NCBI RefSeq assembly: GCF_003254585.1
Contig: NZ_QJGZ01000040.1
Location: 518,481-582,480 of the forward strand
Direction: 5' to 3'
Length of the DNA: 64,000 nucleotides
Origin: Flavobacterium sharifuzzamanii
GTDB lineage: Bacteria; Bacteroidota; Bacteroidia; Flavobacteriales; Flavobacteriaceae
Position 1 is the stretch's first letter, and each line of letters opens with the position of its first letter. Under the pieces are notes generated by a model, which did not search any database, was not told the origin of the DNA, and worked only from the letters and a program-made list of their open reading frames with translations. Made by a program: the position numbers and the translations under genes. Shown piece by piece: positions 55,603-64,000 of the stretch.

Positions 55603-57069
55603 ATGAAAAACATCTTTTCTTTATTGCTCGCTTTACTGGCAATTAATTTTTTCGGGCAAGAGACAAAAAAAATGACTTTTAGCGATGCTGTTAAACTGGC
55701 ACAAGAAAAATCAGTTGATGGAATTAAATTTAAAAACCAATACCAATCCTTATATTGGGATTTTCAAGCTTTTAAAACAGAGAATCTTCCATTTGTAAAG
55801 CTTGATTTACAGCCTTTTACTTATAATAAGCAGGTAATTCAGCGTTATAATTCTGTGACGAACAGAGATGAGTACAGAAAGCAGCAGACACTAAATGTTT
55901 ACGGAGGATTGACAGTGGAACAAAAATTGCCCTTTAGCGGGGGCTCCCTGTACCTCGAATCTAATTTGGGGAAGCTAACCGGCTACGGATACAATAAATA
56001 TACAACATTTAGTTCTACTTTCGGGCGTGTCGGAATTAACCAGCCTATACTTGGCTATAATGCTTTTAAATGGAGGAAGAAAATTGAGCCTTTGCGCTTC
56101 AGTAAAGCTAAAAAAGAGTTTATTGCCGCAGGCCAGGAAATTAACCTTAAAACATTGAACCTATTTTTTGATCTGCTGTCTGCGAACCAGCAGCTTTCAA
56201 CAGCGGTGGTGAATGCAAAAAACGCAGCGCAGCTTTTTCAGATTGGCGTTAAGCGTTTTGAGATTGCGGGTATTGAAAAAGATGAGCTTCTGCAGCTTGA
56301 ATTAAACGATGTTAATGCTGCTATAGAAGTGCAGCAGATGAAAAAAATGCAGTCTTTCGCGAATTCTGCTTTATGCACATATCTGGGAATTTCGGATTAT
56401 TTAGTTGTTGAACCCTTATTTGACAATTTAAATGTACTTTCAGATTTTAAAATTGACTATATCGAAGCTGTTGAGCTAATGAAAAATAATAATCCTGAAA
56501 TTGAAGGCTTTACACAGCAGCTATTGGAAGCAGAACAGCGAATTGCCATGGTTAGGGGCGAAGGCGGTTTTAAAATGAATTTGGGAATGAGTTTGGGTAT
56601 TGACCAGCAGGCAGACGAGCTTAGGCTTTTATATCAGCTGCCTCCATTAGACCAGCAAAGAGTTGAAATAGGCATTACCATTCCGATCTTGGATTGGGGA
56701 ATGCAGAACAGGAATCTGCAGCGCGTGAGAAAAGATTTGGAAGTTGCAAAAGCATCTATTACAGAAAACCAGCAGGAATTGAAACAGCGGATTAGCAATG
56801 TGATTCAAAATTTTAACCTTCAGGCTGAAGTTGTTCAAAGCGCGGCTAGGGCAGATGCAATTGCCCAGCAGAGTTTTTCCCTTACCAATGAGCGCTTTAA
56901 GCTAGCCAAAACAAATGTAGTGGCACTCAATGCAGCCATTGCTTCAGGTCTCAGCGCAAAGCGAAACTATATTCAAGCAGTCAGAAATTATTGGGAGTAT
57001 TACTTTATGATTCAAAAAATGACGGGTTACAATTTTATAAAAAAGGAGAATTTGCCATTTAATGAATAG
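55603..57069 (+). CDS. TolC-family outer membrane channel
   Basis: 488 residues with signal peptide MKNIFSLLLALLAINFFGQ. Two long helical repeats with heptad-like spacing (AVKLAQEKSVDGIKFKNQYQSLYWDFQAF and KDLEVAKASITENQQELKQRISNVIQNF) and intervening barrel strands are typical of outer-membrane efflux proteins. It is 41 bases after RND subunit 2 and is the last gene of the cluster. No substrate information is visible. Confidence 0.9.
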   Translation: MKNIFSLLLALLAINFFGQETKKMTFSDAVKLAQEKSVDGIKFKNQYQSLYWDFQAFKTENLPFVKLDLQPFTYNKQVIQRYNSVTNRDEYRKQQTLNVYGGLTVEQKLPFSGGSLYLESNLGKLTGYGYNKYTTFSSTFGRVGINQPILGYNAFKWRKKIEPLRFSKAKKEFIAAGQEINLKTLNLFFDLLSANQQLSTAVVNAKNAAQLFQIGVKRFEIAGIEKDELLQLELNDVNAAIEVQQMKKMQSFANSALCTYLGISDYLVVEPLFDNLNVLSDFKIDYIEAVELMKNNNPEIEGFTQQLLEAEQRIAMVRGEGGFKMNLGMSLGIDQQADELRLLYQLPPLDQQRVEIGITIPILDWGMQNRNLQRVRKDLEVAKASITENQQELKQRISNVIQNFNLQAEVVQSAARADAIAQQSFSLTNERFKLAKTNVVALNAAIASGLSAKRNYIQAVRNYWEYYFMIQKMTGYNFIKKENLPFNE

Positions 57070-57224
57070 TTCTTAGAATACATAAATAAATGCATTGAAT
57101 TGACTTGATAAATTTCATGCATGATTTCGAGTATGAGCAAAAAGGAATTTTAAGGCCATCCTAATGAACAGATAGAAAAGAAATAGTTATTTATATCTCT
57201 GACCTGCCTTAAATTTTTCATAGA

Positions 57225-57508
57225 TATTTTTTATTTATACATTTGCTTAACTACTGACAATAAAATGTTCTTTTGAAAATCCATCCCTAAACCAAACTAG
57301 ACACATGACTAATGATGTTTTTGTGAGATTTTATTTTGTAAAATTTGTGTCTTATTTGTACCTCGTCATTGCTTAGGCATTATAAAATTAGGAAAGTTAA
57401 TTTCTGCATCGGGCAAATAGAAGGGCGCAAAGAAACGCAAAATAAAAACAAATAAAATATCTAAAATATTGGTAATTAATATTTTAGATATTTTTTTATT
57501 CGATTGTT
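57225..57508 (+). repeat. Dispersed noncoding repeat, right-type copy 2
   Basis: Matches 21727-22016 in block order: TTTGCTTAACTACT, TTCTTTTGAAAA, GACACATGACTAATGATGTTTTTGT, the TTTGTACCTC core, AGGAAAGTTAATTTCTGCAT, GGGCAAATAGA, GGGCGCAAAGAAAC, AAAATAAAAACAAA, then a perfect hairpin. It lies just after the TolC gene, on the right side of the repeat-bounded region. The sequence to 57730 shows no convincing gene; a 32-codon ORF at 57618-57716 is unsupported. Confidence 0.65.
57455..57493 (+). terminator. Hairpin at the end of right-type repeat copy 2
   Basis: Perfect 16-bp stem, AAATATCTAAAATATT with AATATTTTAGATATTT, loop of seven, then a T-run. It corresponds to the hairpin at 21965-22004. 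Confidence 0.75.
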
Positions 57509-57730
57509 TTTTGGAATATTTGGGTGTTGTTTTGTTTAGGTTTGTACCTCTTAGCTAGTTGCGTGTTTTTTAAGTGCTGAGGATTTTTTTTAGTAAAATC
57601 ATTAGAATGCTATTTTTATGGGTTATGTATGGAGTTTTACTTCTGCTAAAAATAAAAAGCGTCAAAGTGATTTGAAGCCTCAAGAACTAATTAGATTAGT
57701 TTTATATAAGAAATAGGTTTTAATAGCTAG

Positions 57731-58513
57731 TTATAGAGAGTAGGCTTGCAATGTTTTTTTTGCCCATTTTCCCCAGTCTTTCAAAGCATCGATAAGTATT
57801 TTGTTTAGTCCTTTATTGTCAGTAGGTTTGCCTTTAACTGGAGGAGCTAAATCTTTGTCGGAAACTGGAATTTCAGTAACTTTTGTAGCAAACCATGTCA
57901 TGTTTTCATGTGGCATAGCTAAGCCTAAAATTGTTCCAGGTAAGCCTGTAAAAGATTCAGGACCGCCTGAGAATGGAATTTGAATTGTGTAATAGGCTAC
58001 AACATAAACAGAATCGATAATTATTGCATTTGCTCTACGGCATTCATAACCCGCAATTTCTCTGGTTTCATCGGTAATTTTCCAATTAATTTTGCGCAAG
58101 CTGTCTTTAACTAGGTATAAATCATCATATGCGTTTTTTTGTGTAATGCTGGTTTGCGTATCAAGATCTGAGGCGATAACATTTTTTAAATTGGCCATTG
58201 CATCGTCAGCAATCCAATGGTTGGTTGCTGGTTGATTTGTTTCAGCCCATTTGTATAAACTCTTGTTTTTTGAAAAACTGAGAATGCTCTTTGTTGTTTT
58301 AAATTGTGGATTGTTTTTTTTATAGCTATCAAAAGCAGCTTGATAATAACTGTCAGTTTCTCCTTTTATTTTTTTTGTAATCAAAGCATACATATTCGAT
58401 TTTTTCTCATATTCGATTACACCATTTTCAATAAAGTGGTTATTTTGTGCAAAAGCATTGCAGCTTGCCAATACAGTTATTAAAATTAAGATGTGATTTT
58501 TTATTGTTTTCAT
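57731..58513 (-). CDS. GLPGLI family protein
   Basis: 260 residues with signal peptide MKTIKNHILILITVLASCNAFAQ. The family signature appears as SFTGLPGTILGLAMP, preceded by EIAGYECRRANAIIID and VVAYYTIQIPFSGGPE. GLPGLI proteins are periplasmic and are usually encoded with TonB-dependent receptors. Their exact function is not known. Here the gene starts 4 bases after the receptor stop, so they are one operon. Confidence 0.92.
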   Translation of the reverse strand: MKTIKNHILILITVLASCNAFAQNNHFIENGVIEYEKKSNMYALITKKIKGETDSYYQAAFDSYKKNNPQFKTTKSILSFSKNKSLYKWAETNQPATNHWIADDAMANLKNVIASDLDTQTSITQKNAYDDLYLVKDSLRKINWKITDETREIAGYECRRANAIIIDSVYVVAYYTIQIPFSGGPESFTGLPGTILGLAMPHENMTWFATKVTEIPVSDKDLAPPVKGKPTDNKGLNKILIDALKDWGKWAKKTLQAYSL

Positions 58514-58517
58514 GGTT

Positions 58518-61316
58518 TTAGTTTTGTTTAATTTCTCCTCCGCCCATTTTGCTGAAATCCCAGCTTACAGAGAACATAAAGTATCTTTGGATAGTGGTAT
58601 AAGTGCTTTGGCTAATGTTTCCATTATATGCCGAACGATTAAATCCTACATTTTGGTTCAAAAGATCTCTTCCAGTTATAGAAACTTTTAAATTATCTGA
58701 TTTTAAGAATTTTTTGGTGATAGATGCATTCCAAATAAAACGTTCAAAAGTTTCCTGAATCACTTGCGTTTTTCCATTATATTGGTAATTGCCATCTGTA
58801 CTAATTTCTAGTTTGAAAGGTAATTCTATACTGGTCCAGAAATTTCCATTAAAACCCCAGCCATTACTATCGCTATTTTCGTTGATGCTTGCATCAGCAA
58901 CGTTGTAAGTAGGTCCGAAACTAGTATTAAAATTATATTTTTTTTCTTTATACTTTGATAAGTTTAAATTAAAGGAATAAGTTGAATTTTTAGTTTGATT
59001 CAGTTTCGTATTGATATAGTTATAGTTTACATTTTTGTTGGCGCTTAAGCCAATTCCTGCTGTCATGTCTATGGCTTTGACTGTTTTGCCAAAATTACCG
59101 TTCAAATAATAACTTGTTGCTGCTTTGTTTTCTAGGTTTACAAATTTTGATATGCTTTCTCCTCTATCATTTGTAACCACATTACTTATTATTGGATTTA
59201 GCGTAAAATTATATGATCCACTAATCGAAAAATATTGATTGGTGAGCACTTTATAGGAGTAATAGCTACCTCTAAAAATATTTTTAAAAGAAGGATCTAA
59301 ATTTGGATTACCCACAATTGTATTTAATTGATTTTGATTGTTTCGGATAGGCTGCAACTGATCTAATGTAGGCTGTTCGGTGTTTCCATTATACGATAGG
59401 CGCAATGATTCTCTTTGTTTAAAATTATATTGATAGCTTATCTGAGGCATATAGTTGACAAATTTTTGCTTAAAATAACTATCTGTATAAACATCATATT
59501 GTCTAAAGTTTACTCCACTAAATTTAGAGCCAAAAGAGAAAACAGTTTTATTTTTTTTGTAATTAAAAATCGCTCCAAGTTGGTTTATTGTTTGGTCTAA
59601 TTCATAGTTATTACTAAAGATGGAATCTAAAACATTATAATCGCCATCTGGAGATTGATTAAAAGATTTACGATCCGCTTTTCCGTTACTGATGTTGAAT
59701 CCATAATTAAGAATTAAAGATAGGCTTTTGGATAAAGGTTCGGTATAGATTAAATTTGATTTAAAAGCTCTATTGCTAATAGTATTGACTTTATTTTGAT
59801 CTACTACTTTGGTACTGTCGGGATTAATTATAGATGGTGTAAAAAATTCAGCCCTAGAATTTAGGTAACCATTACTTTTGCTATCTGTACTTGATTGGTT
59901 TAAATTAAGTGATAATGTTCGGCCTGTCTTTTTAAGTCTTTTGGTTATTAAAGTATTTATATTAAATGCTTTATCATCAACATCGTTTGTAGTTCTCTGT
60001 TTTAAATTATTCAATTGGTTACCTTGTTCGTCAGTACCTTTTCGCATTTCTGCTTCACTTGAGTTGCTATTTTTAAATAATCCGTCTACATTTAATTTTA
60101 AAGTTAATGTGGTATCAATTTTAATTTCATAAGTCAGATCAAGCTTGTTTTTAGTCATGTTTTTCTCAAAACTCTTGTCTGAAGTATTATAAATGCTGCT
60201 AGAGCTTAAATTTTGCTGGTTAATATCATTGCGGTTTCCTGAAAGTTTAATATCGCCAATTTTATAATTTGCATTGATAGATTCTTTATCGCTGTTCCAT
60301 TTATTGTCAAAATGTATTCCCCCAGTTTGAACTACTGGAATTCCTTCACCATTAAATTGTCCGTCCCAACTATCAAACTCATCATTTCCATTGTTTGAAA
60401 AATAAATACCGCCGTCATCAGTTACTTGATAACTGTTTTGGCCATATTTGTCTTTGTCTCCCCATCCTAAACCAACTTGTCCAGTGTTGCCTAAAATGCC
60501 ATAAGCGGCTAATTTTTTCTTATCCCAAAACTTATTAAACATAGCCTGGCCCTTGTAAAAATTTTCAGTTCCTCCTCCGAGTTCTACTTTCCCAAAATGA
60601 CCATTCTTTTTGTCTTCTTTAAGCTTTACATTTAGCGTTTTGGTTTTCTGGCCATCATCAATTCCAGTAAAAGCGGCTTGATCACTTTTTTTGTCGTACA
60701 ATTGCACTTTATCAACCATATCTGCACGCAGATTTTTTGTGACTAAAGTCGGATCATCACCAAAAAATTCTTCACCATCAACCAAAACTTTGGTTACAGT
60801 TTCGCCCTGAGCGGTTATTTTTCCGTCCTTATCAATTTGTATTCCTGGAAATTGCTTTATTAGATCTTCCACTTTTGCATTAGGCTCTATTTTAAATGCT
60901 TTTGGATCAAATTCCAGCGTATCTCCTTTAATTTTCATAGCAGCTCTATTACCTTTTATGATGATTTCTGAAAGTAGCCTGCCTTTATCAGCCAAATTGA
61001 TTTTACCGTAATCTTTGGTTAGCTTTGTTGAATCAAGAGAAAATTGATCTACAAAATCAGCATATTTGGGATAGGAAATCAGCAAAATAAATTTACCAGC
61101 TTTAATATTATGCAGCTCAAAATAGCCATTTTCTTTGGCTCTGGTAAATTTTATTAAAATGGAATCCTGTGCTCTTAACAGAGAGATTGATGCTTTTGAT
61201 AAAGGCGAATTGTTTATGGTATCTATGGCATATCCTTTAACTGTGCCTGATGTTTGTGCCTGTAAAATATTTGATAAAAAAAGAAAGCAACATAATAATT
61301 GAATGGTTTGTCTCAT
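58518..61316 (-). CDS. TonB-receptor-like outer membrane beta-barrel protein
   Basis: 932 residues. Signal peptide (to ILQAQ), carboxypeptidase-like regulatory domain (GTVKGYAIDTINNSPLSKASISLLRAQDS, about 22-110), a plug-like part (IKGDTLEFDPKAFKIEPNAKVEDLIKQFPGIQIDKDGKITAQGE, about 125-240), then a long barrel rich in Asn/Tyr strands ending in FMFSVSWDFSKMGGGE. This is the outer-membrane beta-barrel family related to TonB receptors and commonly paired with GLPGLI proteins. The upstream region holds a tiny ORF and a (TTAG)17 tract. The substrate is unknown. Confidence 0.9.
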   Translation of the reverse strand: MRQTIQLLCCFLFLSNILQAQTSGTVKGYAIDTINNSPLSKASISLLRAQDSILIKFTRAKENGYFELHNIKAGKFILLISYPKYADFVDQFSLDSTKLTKDYGKINLADKGRLLSEIIIKGNRAAMKIKGDTLEFDPKAFKIEPNAKVEDLIKQFPGIQIDKDGKITAQGETVTKVLVDGEEFFGDDPTLVTKNLRADMVDKVQLYDKKSDQAAFTGIDDGQKTKTLNVKLKEDKKNGHFGKVELGGGTENFYKGQAMFNKFWDKKKLAAYGILGNTGQVGLGWGDKDKYGQNSYQVTDDGGIYFSNNGNDEFDSWDGQFNGEGIPVVQTGGIHFDNKWNSDKESINANYKIGDIKLSGNRNDINQQNLSSSSIYNTSDKSFEKNMTKNKLDLTYEIKIDTTLTLKLNVDGLFKNSNSSEAEMRKGTDEQGNQLNNLKQRTTNDVDDKAFNINTLITKRLKKTGRTLSLNLNQSSTDSKSNGYLNSRAEFFTPSIINPDSTKVVDQNKVNTISNRAFKSNLIYTEPLSKSLSLILNYGFNISNGKADRKSFNQSPDGDYNVLDSIFSNNYELDQTINQLGAIFNYKKNKTVFSFGSKFSGVNFRQYDVYTDSYFKQKFVNYMPQISYQYNFKQRESLRLSYNGNTEQPTLDQLQPIRNNQNQLNTIVGNPNLDPSFKNIFRGSYYSYKVLTNQYFSISGSYNFTLNPIISNVVTNDRGESISKFVNLENKAATSYYLNGNFGKTVKAIDMTAGIGLSANKNVNYNYINTKLNQTKNSTYSFNLNLSKYKEKKYNFNTSFGPTYNVADASINENSDSNGWGFNGNFWTSIELPFKLEISTDGNYQYNGKTQVIQETFERFIWNASITKKFLKSDNLKVSITGRDLLNQNVGFNRSAYNGNISQSTYTTIQRYFMFSVSWDFSKMGGGEIKQN

Positions 61317-61489
61317 TAATAGGTATTGGTTTTTTGAAAAGAGGCATTATAGTTCTATTCTATTTTTTAAAATAGAAAATAAATGCGCTTGTTGCGTGAT
61401 TTGTTTTCAAGTAAGTAGGATTGTAGATTCTAATATTGAAATTTCTAGGAGGCGTGTTTTATTCCTAGATTCAATGGGATGATCCTTTA

Positions 61490-61612
61490 TTAGGTGTTCG
61501 GGTAATTTTCTTCAATTTTATAGATTGCATCGGGTTGGTTATTTTTGGTGTGAACATTATTGCCCGACAAATAAAGAGAAAAACTCAAGATAATTTTTAC
61601 GGTTTTCCTCAT
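61490..61612 (-). CDS. Possible 40-residue secreted peptide or gene remnant
   Basis: ATG at 61610-61612, stop at 61490-61492. The first half (MRKTVKIILSFSLYLSG) looks like a short signal peptide; the second half is polar (DAIYKIEENYPNT). It precedes the TonB-receptor gene in the same direction, and its ATG lies 34 bases after the TTAG tract. It could be a small exported peptide, a leader ORF or the 5' end of a broken gene. Confidence 0.35.
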   Translation of the reverse strand: MRKTVKIILSFSLYLSGNNVHTKNNQPDAIYKIEENYPNT

Positions 61613-61646
61613 TCTCTTGCAATTAGAAGTATTATTTTCTTTTTTC

Positions 61647-61716
<70 letters not shown>

Positions 61717-62068
61717 GGTTGAAGACTGTTTTTTCATCTGATTTTGACCTTTTATGGGAAGATCGAAATATTGTATTTTCTGGCAATAACTCGAGTTTAA
61801 ATTTCCAAACATTCTTTATAAGGGGTTTTATTTTGTTTTAGAATTTAAATGCACCGATTCTGCGCCTAAGATTTTGATATTAACCTAGGACAGACGAATT
61901 ATTATGGAAAGAAATAAAGAGTAAAAAACGTTGCACATGCAGAGAGATCTGACTTGCTAAGCCTGTCCGTCTGGCTTTAGTTTTATAAAATGAGTAAAAC
62001 TACTTGTATGGATCTGATTTTAATTGTCGTAATTTACTTATATTTAGTAAAATATAAACAGTTAGAAA

Positions 62069-63616
62069 ATGGAAAACCCAAACCAATTTGATGGACTAGA
62101 AACTTTTGAGCATATTGTGGTTCTTATGCTTGAAAATCGTTCTTTCGACAATCTATTAGGCTATCTCTACAAGAGCGATGAGATACCACAAGAAAAGTCT
62201 TTTGATGGGCTTTATAACCCGAATGCTGATTATGCAAATCCTATTCCCGAGAGAGCCAGCAGTGATCCTGGAAAGACAAGTATCTCTCCTTCGCGTGCAG
62301 CTGACTACTCGATGCCATATCCAGATCCAGGTGAGGAATATCCACATGTCAATACGCAGCTTTTCAATGTAATCATTCCTGAGAGCAATATTGGAAAGGT
62401 TGATGATAAAATGACGGCACCTTATAATCTACCAGCTTCGACGACTGCACCCAGCATGAATGGCTTTGTCAATGATTATGAAAATACACTTAGATCAACC
62501 TACAATATTGAGAATCCAACATATGAACAGTATGAAGTAATCATGCAATGTTTTGAGCCTGACCAGATTCCAGCAATGGCAACTTTAGCGAAAGAGTTTG
62601 CGGTTTTTGACCATTGGTATTGTTCGGTGCCAAGCCAGACCTATTGCAATCGAGCATTCTGGCATGCTGCGAGTTCAGCGGGTAAAGTTATTAATCCCCT
62701 TGGTGAAGATGGGACAGGTTTTCCTGGTATTGAAGGTGATCTGCATGATATGGATTCATGGATAAAGGATGTCTGGTCACTGCCTACTATTTTTGACCGT
62801 ATGAATGATAATAATGTTTCATGGAAGGTGTATTCACCTATTGCACCTCTAAGTCTTACCTATATTGTAAATGGGACTGGAGAAGGAAAAGACAATACGC
62901 ATGGCCATCTTGACTTTTTCTTTGATTTGGATTTCGGAACTTTGCCACAATACTCATTTGTAGAGCCTCAGTTTCTCCATAAGCACAATGACCAGCATCC
63001 ATCAGCAGTGAACCATGAGTTAACTGTTGGGACGGTAAAATTGGGAGATGAGTTGATAAGGGAAGTATATAATGCTATCAAAAATAGTCCAAAACGAGAT
63101 AAGATACTTTTCATTATTACTCATGATGAACATGGCGGTTGCTATGATCACGTGGCTCCGCCAGAAACAGTACCGCCTACTGCGGGTATGAAGGGAGAGT
63201 GCGATTTCACTTTTGACCGTCTTGGTGTTCGGGTCCCTATGATAATGGTATCTTCTTACATTCAGCCAAAAACAATAATCAATGGACAGTTTGAACACGC
63301 GTCATTCATAAAAACTGTTTGCCAGAAGTGGGGGATGGATCCACTGACTGATCGGGACAAGGATCCTCAGGTTTTACCATTTACAGAAGTTTTTTCTAAT
63401 CAGAAAAGGGCAGATTGGCCTGATATTCCATCAGATATGAGCTTAAAAGAATTACTCCCTGAACCAGATACTAGTGGTGATCCTTTAAATGGGCTTCAGA
63501 AAGCGATGCTAAACAGTTTGTTGCATATTGAGAAGATGAAAGTTCTAGGGGATACCCAAAAAGAAGAAATACAAACAATTGGAGATATGATGAAATTTAT
63601 CCAAAGATTTCAGTGA
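62069..63616 (+). CDS. Phospholipase C/acid phosphatase-type phosphoesterase
   Basis: 515 residues. The family motif is near the N-terminus, EHIVVLMLENRSFDNLLGYL, followed by FDHWYCSVPSQTYCNRAFWHA and, later, KILFIITHDEHGGCYDHVAPP and GVRVPMIMVSSYI. These are the PF04185 phosphoesterase features seen in bacterial non-haemolytic phospholipase C and AcpA-type acid phosphatase. No signal peptide is visible: the protein begins directly with a polar segment, MENPNQFDGLETFEH, which is unusual for this family. It probably cleaves phospholipid head groups or other phosphoesters. Its own promoter should lie in the gap upstream. Confidence 0.88.
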   Translation: MENPNQFDGLETFEHIVVLMLENRSFDNLLGYLYKSDEIPQEKSFDGLYNPNADYANPIPERASSDPGKTSISPSRAADYSMPYPDPGEEYPHVNTQLFNVIIPESNIGKVDDKMTAPYNLPASTTAPSMNGFVNDYENTLRSTYNIENPTYEQYEVIMQCFEPDQIPAMATLAKEFAVFDHWYCSVPSQTYCNRAFWHAASSAGKVINPLGEDGTGFPGIEGDLHDMDSWIKDVWSLPTIFDRMNDNNVSWKVYSPIAPLSLTYIVNGTGEGKDNTHGHLDFFFDLDFGTLPQYSFVEPQFLHKHNDQHPSAVNHELTVGTVKLGDELIREVYNAIKNSPKRDKILFIITHDEHGGCYDHVAPPETVPPTAGMKGECDFTFDRLGVRVPMIMVSSYIQPKTIINGQFEHASFIKTVCQKWGMDPLTDRDKDPQVLPFTEVFSNQKRADWPDIPSDMSLKELLPEPDTSGDPLNGLQKAMLNSLLHIEKMKVLGDTQKEEIQTIGDMMKFIQRFQ

Positions 63617-63908
63617 AACCAATTTCACTTTGATTTTTGTATCCATAGAGCCTCTGTAGTTGTGTTCTTAGAGTTTTTTTTTAATTTAATAGGTATGCCA
63701 TTTTTCTCTGAAGATATATTTTAAGGATATTTAAATTGCAATTTTTTAAACTTTAAATTTCTATCTCGATATTGTTTAATCGGATGTTTTTTTAGTGAAA
63801 AATCGCATTTGAAAGAAAAATACCATCATGTTTTAATTTTTAAGTAATGAGTTATCAGTTAGTTATGGAAAATGTGTTTAAAACATTGAAAAAAAATCAT
63901 GAAAAGTC

Positions 63909-63938
63909 TTGTAGATGTTGATAAACTGACTATCTTTG
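63909..63938 (+). promoter_or_regulatory. Perfect Bacteroidota promoter, probable rRNA-operon leader start
   Basis: TTG (63909-63911), exactly 19 bases, then TATCTTTG (63931-63938): the Bacteroidota sigma-A consensus TTG-N19-TAnnTTTG. The G+C-richer leader after it (CACCCCGCAAAACACGG...) has no start codon or coding frame and continues past the window end, as expected before a 16S rRNA gene. The rRNA assignment is inference. The rest of 63617-64000 shows no gene. Confidence 0.7.
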
Positions 63939-64000
63939 CACCCCGCAAAACACGGAAAGTTCCTTGATAGACTGGCAGAGAAATTGAGAAGATGAGGCGA

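Noticed and set aside
57618..57716. 32-codon ORF on the + strand after right-type repeat copy 2
   Set aside because: Short, no ribosome binding site and no recognisable pattern; expected by chance in this gap.

Overview
The window looks like a chromosomal segment of a Flavobacterium-type Bacteroidota. It is AT-rich and carries SusC/SusD pairs, Bacteroidota lipoproteins, a type IX secretion (T9SS) C-terminal domain, a GLPGLI protein, STN-type SusC with ECF sigma/FecR, and a perfect TTG-N19-TAnnTTTG promoter. No tRNA, CRISPR array or riboswitch was recognised.

Region 1 (1-18.5 kb) is a pectin utilisation locus on the + strand: the C-terminal part of a SusD, a DUF4957/DUF5123-like surface lipoprotein, GH43, GH105, GH28, a CE8 pectin methylesterase, an alpha/beta esterase, a CE12-like rhamnogalacturonan acetylesterase, a 2428-residue secreted pectin methylesterase/pectate lyase fusion, and a small lipoprotein. 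Together they would de-esterify, cleave and debranch homogalacturonan and rhamnogalacturonan.

Region 2 (18.5-22.1 kb) is an insertion zone: a basic hypothetical protein and two overlapping IS3-type transposase genes on the minus strand, flanked by directly repeated noncoding elements.

Region 3 (22.1-33.5 kb) deals with phosphoesters: a Tat-exported PhoD phosphatase, an ECF sigma/FecR pair, SusC/SusD, a calcineurin-type phosphoesterase and a glycerophosphodiester phosphodiesterase, the last four tightly packed.

Region 4 (34-42.8 kb) looks like a phosphonate or phosphoester catabolic locus: a TonB-dependent receptor, a DUF5690 MFS transporter, a TIGR03364-like FAD oxidoreductase, a phosphonatase-like HAD hydrolase with the DxAGT and lysine signatures, a phosphodiesterase-type enzyme fused to a LamG-like domain, and a convergent XRE-cupin regulator.

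Region 5 (43.4-57.5 kb) is bounded by the same dispersed-repeat family as region 2 and is visibly richer in G+C in its second half. It encodes an orphan response regulator, two thioredoxin-fold lipoproteins, a cysteine-rich secreted protein with an animal-like peritrophin-A (CBM14) pattern, a beta-propeller lipoprotein, and a complete RND export system with two different pump subunits. This is the best candidate for an undescribed system.

Region 6 (57.7-64 kb) has a GLPGLI/TonB-receptor pair on the minus strand, preceded by a possible tiny secreted peptide and a (TTAG)17 tract, then a phospholipase-C-type phosphoesterase. The window ends just inside the leader of a strongly promoted transcript, possibly an rRNA operon.
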